20,822 bases of DNA from Pseudomonadota bacterium. GTDB taxonomy: Bacteria > Pseudomonadota > Alphaproteobacteria > Rhizobiales > Hyphomicrobiaceae. Made by a program: the position numbers and the translations under genes. Of the stretch, positions 1-6,216 are shown in pieces (the stretch's first letter is position 1; each line of letters opens with the position of its first letter). The notes beneath the pieces were generated by a model. The model had not been told where the DNA came from, did no database searches, and saw only the letters and a program-made list of their open reading frames with translations. The stretch lies in contig JAEYPL010000040.1 in assembly GCA_023410905.1 (NCBI GenBank), positions 1 to 20,822 of the forward strand. The letters run 5' to 3'.

Positions 1-1738
1 GGATGCTTCTGCGGTCGCGGTCGCGCCGCGCCGCCTCGTCGATAATATCGGTGTGCGTCGGCATCGGCTCCGAATGGCCGACGCCCGAAGCACGCGTCGG
101 GAGGTCGATGCGCAGGCGCCCGTTGACCGCTAAAATCGCGGCGCGCTCGATCACATTCTCGAGCTCGCGCACGTTACCCGGCCAATCGTAGCGGCGGAGC
201 TGGTCGATATTGCCCTTGGTCAGCGAGAGATCGCGCAGATTGAGCTTGCGCGAGATCGTGCCCAGCGCGTGCTGGGCGAGCTGCGGGATGTCCTCTGCGC
301 GCTCGCGCAACGGCACGGAGTGGATCGGGAACACATCCAGCCGATAGTAGAGATCCTCGCGGAAGCGCCCGGCTTTGACCTCGCGATCGAGTGGCCGGTT
401 GGTCGCCGCGATGATGCGGACGTCGACGTTTCGCGTGCGCGTCTCGCCGACACGCTCGAACTGCTGCTCCTGCAGCACCCGCAGAAGCTTGCTTTGCAGC
501 TCGAGCGGAATTTCACCGACCTCGTCGAGGAACAGCGTGGCGCCATCCGCGAGCTCGAAGCGGCCGATGCGGTCTCGCAGCGCTCCGGTGAACGCGCCCT
601 TCACGTGGCCGAAGAACTCACTCTCGAAAAGCGTTCGGGGTATAGCCGCGCAGTTCACGCGCACGAGCGGTCGATCCTTGCGCAGACTCGCCTCGTGAAT
701 AGCGCTCGCAATCAACTCCTTGCCGGTGCCGGATTCGCCGGTAATGAGGACCGTGGCGTTGGTCTCGGCGACGAGCTGGATCTGGTGGAGCACCTTCTGC
801 ATGGGCGCGCTGGTACCGATGATGGCACCATGGCGCAATTCGAGGCGGATCTCCTCCTTCAGGTAAGCATTCTCCAGCTCCAGGCGCTCGCGCAGCCGCT
901 CCACTTCCTCGAGCGCGCGCTGGAGACGTGCATCGCTTTCGCGGCGTTGGGTGACATCACGGAAGACGATGACGGCGCCGATCAAGACGCCGCGCTCGCG
1001 GATCGGCGTCGAGGTGTACTCGACGAAGAGCGGCGTGCCATCCTTGCGCCAGAATACCTCGGTGTCGATCTTATGCACGGCGCCGTCACGGAAGGCGGCA
1101 TAGATGGGGCAATCGGCACTGGGGTAGGGCTGGCCATCCAGATGGCTGTGATGGACCATGCTGTGCATGTCCCGGCCGACGACCTCGCTCGCTTTCCAGC
1201 CGAGCATGCGCTCGGCTGCGGGATTTACGAATGTGGTCAGCCCGTCCGCGTTGACGCCGTAGATGCCTTCGCCCGCCGCGCGCAGGATCAGCCGGTTTTC
1301 GCGCTCCAGATCCTGGAAATAGCGTTCGGCGCGCTGCCATTCGGTGGCGCCCGAACGCATGTAGAGATCGGCCTCGAGATTGACGAGGTGGCGTTGGCGC
1401 TCCTCGATGTCGGTCAACGTCACCAGCAGCCAGTCGCCGTCGTCGCGGGGGATCGCCGCGCCCATGTAGGCGAGATGGAGGAGACGTCCGTCCGCATGGC
1501 TTGGCGTCAGCAACTGCGTCCAATAGCGGCCCTTGAGCAGCACGGCCTGACTGAACACGATGAGGGCGCCGAGCTGGTCCGGGTGAAGAGCGCTCGCCCG
1601 CGTGGTCCGCAGCTCTTCGCGCGTGCGGCCGAGCAATGCAGCGGCGCGCTGATTGACATCGACAATCCGATCGTTCGCCGGATCGAGCACGAGCGTGGCC
1701 TCGGCGGAATGCTCGAACGCGACACCCAAATCCGACAT
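1..1738 (-). CDS. cynF: CynF-like sigma-54-dependent activator with two PAS domains (partial, C-terminus off window)
   Basis: The minus-strand frame is open from the ATG at 1738 to the window edge (579 codons). An in-frame stop at 1760-1762 and a GGGGAAGG ribosome binding site just upstream fix this start. Two PAS regions (about residues 1-120 and 135-265, the second ending in a PAC-like VFRDVTQRRE) precede an AAA+ domain. That domain has Walker A GESGTGKE (334-341), the sigma-54 contact loop GAFTGA (381-386) and the conserved WPGNVRELEN near 518-526. The sequence stops where the Fis-type DNA-binding helix-turn-helix should begin. The family activates sigma-54 promoters from upstream sites using ATP. 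It diverges from cynABDS, an arrangement related to the cynF-cynABDS cluster of Pseudomonas pseudoalcaligenes, so I infer that it activates the cyanate operon. The PAS ligand is not visible. The domain call is firm; the symbol rests on context. Confidence 0.9.
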   Translation of the reverse strand, partial: MSDLGVAFEHSAEATLVLDPANDRIVDVNQRAAALLGRTREELRTTRASALHPDQLGALIVFSQAVLLKGRYWTQLLTPSHADGRLLHLAYMGAAIPRDDGDWLLVTLTDIEERQRHLVNLEADLYMRSGATEWQRAERYFQDLERENRLILRAAGEGIYGVNADGLTTFVNPAAERMLGWKASEVVGRDMHSMVHHSHLDGQPYPSADCPIYAAFRDGAVHKIDTEVFWRKDGTPLFVEYTSTPIRERGVLIGAVIVFRDVTQRRESDARLQRALEEVERLRERLELENAYLKEEIRLELRHGAIIGTSAPMQKVLHQIQLVAETNATVLITGESGTGKELIASAIHEASLRKDRPLVRVNCAAIPRTLFESEFFGHVKGAFTGALRDRIGRFELADGATLFLDEVGEIPLELQSKLLRVLQEQQFERVGETRTRNVDVRIIAATNRPLDREVKAGRFREDLYYRLDVFPIHSVPLRERAEDIPQLAQHALGTISRKLNLRDLSLTKGNIDQLRRYDWPGNVRELENVIERAAILAVNGRLRIDLPTRASGVGHSEPMPTHTDIIDEAARRDRDRRSI

Positions 1739-1759
1739 GCCGCAGCCTTCCCCGCGTCG

Positions 1760-1814
1760 CTACGAAATTTCATCACGCTGCCTACGAAATATCATCATAA
1801 ACGAAATCTCGTAG
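1760..1814. promoter_or_regulatory. Three-copy activator-binding repeat (UAS) between cynF and cynA
   Basis: CTACGAAATTTCATCA (1760-1775) and CTACGAAATATCATCA (1782-1797) are direct repeats 22 bp apart, two helical turns. A third element, ACGAAATCTCGTAG (1801-1814), carries both arms of what would be the full palindrome CTACGAAATTTCGTAG. The group lies about 70-120 bp upstream of the sigma-54 promoter, where enhancer sites of NtrC-type activators normally sit. It is also immediately upstream of the cynF start, so it may serve for autoregulation. The repeats are seen directly; the binding protein (CynF) is inferred. Confidence 0.7.
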
Positions 1815-1836
1815 CACCATCGCTCGAACTCCGATC

Positions 1837-1849
1837 AATCAACGCACTG
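1837..1849 (+). promoter_or_regulatory. Possible IHF site between UAS and sigma-54 promoter
   Basis: AATCAACGCACTG matches the IHF consensus WATCAANNNNTTR except for one base (C in place of the first T of the TTR element). It lies between the putative activator sites and the -24/-12 promoter, where IHF bends DNA in many sigma-54 systems. A single degenerate match is weak evidence. Confidence 0.3.
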
Positions 1850-1880
1850 AAATTGCGCACAATCTTGTTTGGTTACCAGC

Positions 1881-1896
1881 TGGCACGGCACTTGCT
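1881..1896 (+). promoter_or_regulatory. Sigma-54 (-24/-12) promoter of the cyn operon
   Basis: TGGCACGGCACTTGCT matches the sigma-54 consensus TGGCACG-N4-TTGCW at every defined position, with correct spacing between the GG and GC elements. Transcription would start near 1907, which leaves a leader of about 29 nt before the cynA ATG at 1936. It faces cynA and lies downstream of a divergent sigma-54 activator gene and its likely binding sites. Confidence 0.9.
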
Positions 1897-1935
1897 GAAG
1901 CATCTGTGCAGGTGGGTGACTTCAGCGAGGTGGCT

Positions 1936-3303
1936 ATGGGAATTTTCGACGATCCGACCGATGCTCGCCACGTTCATCAGCGCGGATGCGGCTGCGGCCG
2001 GCATGCAAATCAGGCCGAGCACGATCAGGACGCCAATGCCGTCGCCAATGACGAGTTCCGCCGCGCCGAGCGGGTGGTCCAGGCGACGGTGCTGCAGGCA
2101 CTCATACCGGACACCGCTACCCGCCGCAGCTTCTTGACCGCTGTCGGCGCCTCGACGGCTCTCGCAGCGATCGCGCAATTCCTGCCACTCGGCACGGTGA
2201 CCGACGCCTTCGCGCAGGGCGCTACTCCTGAGAAGAAGGACCTCAAGGTCGGCTTCATCCCGATCACGTGCGCGACGCCGATCATCATGGCGCACCCGAT
2301 GGGCTTCTATTCCAAGCAGGGTCTCAACGTCGAGGTGATCAAGACCGCCGGCTGGGCGGTCGTCCGCGACAAGACACTCAACAAGGAATACGACGCAGCG
2401 CACATGCTCTCGCCGATGCCGATCGCGATCTCGCTCGGCGTGGGCTCGACGCCGCAGCCCTATACGATGCCAGCTGTCGAGAACATCAACGGCCAGGCGA
2501 TCACGCTGGCAATCAAGCACAAGGACAAGCGCGACCCGAAGTCCTGGAAGGGCTTCAAGTTTGCGGTGCCCTTCGACTTCTCGATGCACAACTATCTTCT
2601 GCGCTACTATCTCGCGGAGGCCGGCATCGATCCCGATACCGACGTCCAGATCCGCGCGATCCCGCCGCCCGAAATGGTCGCCAACCTGCGCGCCGACAAC
2701 ATCGACGGCTTCCTCGCGCCCGATCCGGTCAACCAGCGCGCGGTCTACGACGGCGTCGGCTTCATCCACATCCTGTCGAAAGAGATCTGGGACGGGCACC
2801 CATGCTGCGCATTCGCGGCGTCGCGCGAGTTCGTCACCTCGATGCCCAATACCTATGGCGCACTGCTCAAGGCCATCATCGAGGCGACGGCTTTCGCCAC
2901 CAAAGCCGAAAACCGCAAGCAGATCGCCGAGGCGATCGCGCCGGCGAACTATCTCAACCAGCCGCAGATCGTGATCGAGCAGATCCTGACCGGCACCTAC
3001 GCCGATGGGCTCGGTAACATCAAGAAGGAGCCGAACCGCATCGCTTTCGACCCCTTCCCCTACGAGAGCTTCGCGATCTGGATCATGACCCAGATGAAAC
3101 GCTGGGGACAGCTCAAGGGCGACGTCGACTACGCAGCAGTGGCCAAGCAGGTGTTCCTCGCCACCGACGCGGCCAAGCTGATGAAGGAAGCGGGGCTGAC
3201 ACCGCCCGCATCAACCACCAAGACCTTCTCGGTCATGGGCAAGCCCTTCGATCCGTCGAAGCCGGACGAGTACATCAAGAGCTTTGCGATCAAGCGGGGC
3301 TGA
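1936..3303 (+). CDS. cynA: Cyanate/nitrite ABC transporter substrate-binding protein (CynA, NrtA/CmpA family)
   Basis: This 455-aa protein belongs to the CmpA/NrtA family that binds nitrate, nitrite, cyanate or bicarbonate in the periplasm and delivers it to an ABC permease. The start at 1936 (MGIFDD) has GAGGTG six nt upstream. An earlier in-frame ATG at 1906 would fall on the expected sigma-54 transcription start, so I reject it. The N-terminus is unusual: about 60 residues with a GCGCGRH motif (Cys18, Cys20) come before a twin-arginine signal (TRRSFLTAVG, residues 62-71), with likely cleavage near AFA-QG (93). The mature part begins KKDLKVGFIPITCATPIIMA. Cyanate is the inferred substrate because the same operon encodes the transporter partners and cyanase. 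Nitrite co-transport is possible, as known for the cyanobacterial CynABD system. Confidence 0.88.
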   Translation: MGIFDDPTDARHVHQRGCGCGRHANQAEHDQDANAVANDEFRRAERVVQATVLQALIPDTATRRSFLTAVGASTALAAIAQFLPLGTVTDAFAQGATPEKKDLKVGFIPITCATPIIMAHPMGFYSKQGLNVEVIKTAGWAVVRDKTLNKEYDAAHMLSPMPIAISLGVGSTPQPYTMPAVENINGQAITLAIKHKDKRDPKSWKGFKFAVPFDFSMHNYLLRYYLAEAGIDPDTDVQIRAIPPPEMVANLRADNIDGFLAPDPVNQRAVYDGVGFIHILSKEIWDGHPCCAFAASREFVTSMPNTYGALLKAIIEATAFATKAENRKQIAEAIAPANYLNQPQIVIEQILTGTYADGLGNIKKEPNRIAFDPFPYESFAIWIMTQMKRWGQLKGDVDYAAVAKQVFLATDAAKLMKEAGLTPPASTTKTFSVMGKPFDPSKPDEYIKSFAIKRG

Positions 3304-3307
3304 TTCC

Positions 3308-4147
3308 ATGGCTATGTCGCTCAATACGCGCGCTGCGATCGCATCGTTCGCGATCCTGGTCGTGTTCCTGCTGGCTTGGCACTTCGCTGTCAGCGGGGGC
3401 GGCAGCGCCGCGCAGATGGACCCCGAGTACGCCAAGCTCATGGGCCAGAGCGCCGTGCAGGGTACGTCGGCCGTTCCCGGGCCGCTGGATGTGGGCGCGT
3501 CGCTTTGGCAGCATCTGAAGCAGCCGTTCTACGACAACGGCCCCAACGACAAGGGCGTCGGCATCCAGCTCGCCTACTCTCTCGCGCGGGTGCTGATGGG
3601 CTATCTGCTCGCCGTGATCGTCGCGGTGCCGATCGGCTTCCTGATCGGGATGTCGCCGCTGATGAGCAAGGCGCTCGATCCGTTCATTCAGATCCTGAAG
3701 CCGATCTCGCCGCTCGCCTGGATGCCGCTCGCGCTCTACACGATCAAGGACAGCTCGATATCGGCGATCTTCGTGATCTTCATCTGCTCGCTGTGGCCGA
3801 CGCTCATCAATACGTCGTTCAGCGTCGCCAGCGTCCGCAAGGACTGGATCAACGTCTCGAAGACGCTGGAGCTGTCGCGGTGGCGCACGGCGACGCGCGT
3901 GATCCTGCCGGCCGCGGCGCCGACGATCCTCACCGGAATGCGCATATCGATCGGTATTGCCTGGCTCGTCATCGTCGCGGCGGAGATGCTCGTCGGCGGC
4001 ACCGGCATCGGCTACTTCGTGTGGAACGAGTGGAACAACCTCTCGATCACCAATGTCATCAACGCGATCCTGCTGATCGGTCTCGTCGGCATGGTGCTCG
4101 ATCAGATCATGGCCTACCTGCAGCGGATGGTGTCCTATGCCGAATAG
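3308..4147 (+). CDS. cynB: Cyanate ABC transporter permease (CynB, NrtB family)
   Basis: A 279-aa inner-membrane permease of the NitT/TauT type. An N-terminal membrane segment (about 8-26) is followed by a polar periplasmic stretch and then the binding-protein-dependent permease domain with about five further hydrophobic segments. The cytoplasmic EAA-like loop that contacts the ATPase is visible (SKTLELSRWRTATRVILPAA, then PTILTGMRISIGIAWLVIVAAEM). The ATG at 3308 lies 4 nt after the cynA stop, with a GCGGGG ribosome site inside the end of cynA; the second Met (3314) is less well spaced. Its stop overlaps the next gene, so the transporter genes are translationally linked. The family is clear; the substrate assignment comes from the cyanase in the operon. 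Confidence 0.88.
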   Translation: MAMSLNTRAAIASFAILVVFLLAWHFAVSGGGSAAQMDPEYAKLMGQSAVQGTSAVPGPLDVGASLWQHLKQPFYDNGPNDKGVGIQLAYSLARVLMGYLLAVIVAVPIGFLIGMSPLMSKALDPFIQILKPISPLAWMPLALYTIKDSSISAIFVIFICSLWPTLINTSFSVASVRKDWINVSKTLELSRWRTATRVILPAAAPTILTGMRISIGIAWLVIVAAEMLVGGTGIGYFVWNEWNNLSITNVINAILLIGLVGMVLDQIMAYLQRMVSYAE

Positions 4148-5090
4148 TGCGGATACTGCCGCGAGCGCGCCACGGCCGAAACCGCTCATCAGCGTCGAGG
4201 GCCTCACACGGCGCTATCCCGAGCCGGGCGGAAAGGGCGAGCTGACCGTCTTCGATAACGTGTGGTTCACCGTCAATCCCGGCGAGTTCGTCTGCGTCAT
4301 CGGACATTCCGGCTGCGGCAAGTCGACGATCCTCAATGTCCTCGCCGGTCTCGACCGGCCGTCCGACGGCGTCGTCATCGTCGGCGGTGAAGCGATCGAC
4401 GGTCCGAGCCTGGACCGCGCGGTGATCTTCCAGAGCCATGCATTGATGCCGTGGATGACGGCGCTCGCAAATGTCGAGCTCGGCGTCGCATCCCGTCACA
4501 AGGACTGGAGCCGCGAGCAGGTGCGCGAGCACGCCATGAAGTACCTGGAGCTGGTCGAACTCAGCGGCTCGGAGCTGAAGAAGCCAGCGCAGCTCTCCGG
4601 CGGCATGCGCCAGCGGGTCGGGATCGCACGCGCGCTCGCCATCGAGCCGAAGATCATGCTGATGGACGAACCGTTCAGCGCGCTCGATGCGCTGACGCGC
4701 GGCTCGCTCCAGGACGAGGTTCTGGCCATCCGCGCCAAGACGCACCAGACGACATTCATGATCACCCACGATATCGACGAAGCGCTGCTGCTCGCCGATC
4801 GTATTCTCCTCATGACCAACGGGCCGAAGGCGCGCATTGCCGAGATCGTCGAGAACACGCTTCCCGGAGACCGAAAGCGCGCCGACGTGCATCGGCACGC
4901 CAACTACTACCCGCTGCGCAATCACCTCATCGACTTCCTGGTCACGCGATCGCGCGAGCTTGCCGGCGGCGCCGGCGGCGCCTTCGATCCGCGCCACCCG
5001 GCGGTTGTCCGGCCGGCCGCCGGCAAGCCGACAACTGCTGGCAGCGTCCCGGGAAAGCCGGTCCCGGCGAGTTCGAGCTCGGCCGCCTGA
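4137..5090 (+). CDS. cynD: Cyanate ABC transporter ATP-binding protein (CynD, NrtD family)
   Basis: A 317-aa ABC ATPase that overlaps cynB by 11 nt. Walker A is GHSGCGKST (56-64), the signature is LSGGMRQ (153-159) and Walker B is IMLMDEP (173-179), followed by SALD and the switch histidine in MITHD. These are the residues of a working importer ATPase. It energises uptake through CynB at the inner face of the membrane. The family core ends near residue 265. About 50 further residues, rich in Gly, Ala, Pro and Ser (from LAGGAGGAFDP to the end), form a low-complexity tail that the basic domain does not need. A 50-nt gap separates it from cynS. Confidence 0.88.
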   Translation: MPNSADTAASAPRPKPLISVEGLTRRYPEPGGKGELTVFDNVWFTVNPGEFVCVIGHSGCGKSTILNVLAGLDRPSDGVVIVGGEAIDGPSLDRAVIFQSHALMPWMTALANVELGVASRHKDWSREQVREHAMKYLELVELSGSELKKPAQLSGGMRQRVGIARALAIEPKIMLMDEPFSALDALTRGSLQDEVLAIRAKTHQTTFMITHDIDEALLLADRILLMTNGPKARIAEIVENTLPGDRKRADVHRHANYYPLRNHLIDFLVTRSRELAGGAGGAFDPRHPAVVRPAAGKPTTAGSVPGKPVPASSSSAA

Positions 5091-5140
5091 CCTGGCGCGC
5101 CCCCTGCACCACAACCATCCAGAGTGGAGGAAGAACAACC

Positions 5141-5629
5141 ATGACACGCGACCAGCTCACCGAGAAGATCCTCGACATCAAGCGCGAGAGGGGCCTGACG
5201 TGGGCCACGATCTGCAATGAGATCGGCGGCATGAGCCCCGTGCTCGTCGTGGGCGCGCTGCTCGGCCAGCACAAGCTCGTGAAGCCGCTGGCGAAGAAGG
5301 CCGCCGCACTGTTCGGCCTGAGCGCGACCGAGGAAAAGATGCTCAACGAGGTGCCGATGCGCGGTGCCGGCACATCGATGCCGCCGACCGATCCGCTGAT
5401 CTATCGCTTCTACGAGCTGGTGCTGGTCAACGGCCCGGCCTGGAAAGCGCTGATCGAGGAGGAGTTCGGCGACGGCATCATGTCGGCGATCGACTTCGAC
5501 ATGACCATGGAGCGGCTGCCCAACGAGAAGGGCGATCGCGTCAAGATCTCGATGTCCGGCAAGTTCCTTCCCTTCAAGTACTACGAGAACGAGCAGGGCA
5601 TTCCCGCCTACGGTTTCAAGGAAACCTGA
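5141..5629 (+). CDS. cynS: Cyanase (cyanate hydratase)
   Basis: A 162-aa cyanase, close to the 156 aa of the E. coli enzyme. It catalyses bicarbonate-dependent breakdown of cyanate to carbamate, which falls apart into ammonia and CO2. The active-site triad of the family (Arg96, Glu99, Ser122 in E. coli) is found as Arg89, Glu92 and Ser115 with identical spacing, inside DPLIYRFYELVLVNGPAWK and FGDGIMSAIDF. The N-terminal helical domain (1-75) and C-terminal dimer domain are complete. GTGGAGGAAG upstream of the ATG at 5141 is a strong ribosome site. Position directly after a NrtABD-type transporter identifies the operon as cyn. Ammonia release makes it a nitrogen-scavenging and detoxifying step. 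Confidence 0.96.
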   Translation: MTRDQLTEKILDIKRERGLTWATICNEIGGMSPVLVVGALLGQHKLVKPLAKKAAALFGLSATEEKMLNEVPMRGAGTSMPPTDPLIYRFYELVLVNGPAWKALIEEEFGDGIMSAIDFDMTMERLPNEKGDRVKISMSGKFLPFKYYENEQGIPAYGFKET

Positions 5630-5645
5630 TCCGGAGACTGGAGCC

Positions 5646-6110
5646 ATGTCGAGGCCACCCTTTCCGCCCTTTACGCTGGAGACAGCGACGCAGAAAGTAC
5701 GGATGGCCGAAGACGCGTGGAACACGCGCGATCCCGCGCGCGTGTCGATGGCCTACACACCCGACACCATCTGGCGCAACCGCGCGGAGTTTCCGCGCGG
5801 GCGCGACGAGGTGATCGCCTTCCTCGAACGGAAGTGGGCGAAGGAGCTCGACTACCGGCTGATCAAGGAGCTGTGGGCATTCGCCGGCAATCGCATCGCC
5901 GTGCGCTTTGCCTACGAATGGCACGACGACCGTGGGCAGTGGTTCCGCTCCTACGGCAACGAGAACTGGGAGTTCACGACCGAAGGCCTCATGCATCGCC
6001 GCTTCGCGAGCATCAACGATCTGCTGATCGATGAAGCGGAGCGCAAGTTCCACTGGTCATCCGGGCCGCGGCCCGCCGACCATCCTGGTTTGTCGGATCT
6101 GGGTTTGTAG
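5646..6110 (+). CDS. DUF1348 / SnoaL-like NTF2-fold protein
   Basis: A 154-aa soluble protein with no signal peptide. The pattern WNTRDPARVSMAYTPDTIWRNRAEF (seen from about residue 25), FPRGRDEVIAFLERKW and the ending RHRRFASIND-type segment is characteristic of DUF1348, an NTF2-like cone fold that typically binds small hydrophobic or aromatic ligands. No catalytic role is established for the family as far as I know. It starts 16 nt after cynS with GGAG upstream of the ATG, so it is very likely cotranscribed with the cyanase. A role linked to cyanate or a cyanate-derived compound is only inferred from this position. Confidence 0.82.
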   Translation: MSRPPFPPFTLETATQKVRMAEDAWNTRDPARVSMAYTPDTIWRNRAEFPRGRDEVIAFLERKWAKELDYRLIKELWAFAGNRIAVRFAYEWHDDRGQWFRSYGNENWEFTTEGLMHRRFASINDLLIDEAERKFHWSSGPRPADHPGLSDLGL

Positions 6111-6216
6111 GCGTTTCGCGAAGTGCCCGCATAACCAGTCAGCGACATCGGGTAGGCAGCGCCCCGACTTTGGCTCTATCCTAGGCCTGCACGCCAACAG
6201 ACACGTTTGCAGGGTC

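Noticed and set aside
529..545. GGAACAG close to 533 as another regulon operator
   Set aside because: It is the reverse complement of the codons for the conserved LFLDE Walker B of the sigma-54 activator and has no CTGTW partner at the right distance.
269..2137. 622-codon plus-strand open frame
   Set aside because: It is antisense to the sigma-54 activator, whose minus-strand frame has complete Walker A, GAFTGA and PAS motifs. It also runs through the cyn control region and overlaps cynA.
3290..5147. Long minus-strand open frames opposite cynB and cynD
   Set aside because: The plus strand carries unmistakable permease and ATPase motifs. The antisense frames show only shadow composition.
6031..6216. 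Upstream extension of the LAL regulator frame
   Set aside because: It overlaps the DUF1348 gene and has no family similarity. The ATG at 6217 opens the typical MGTQLLERE start.
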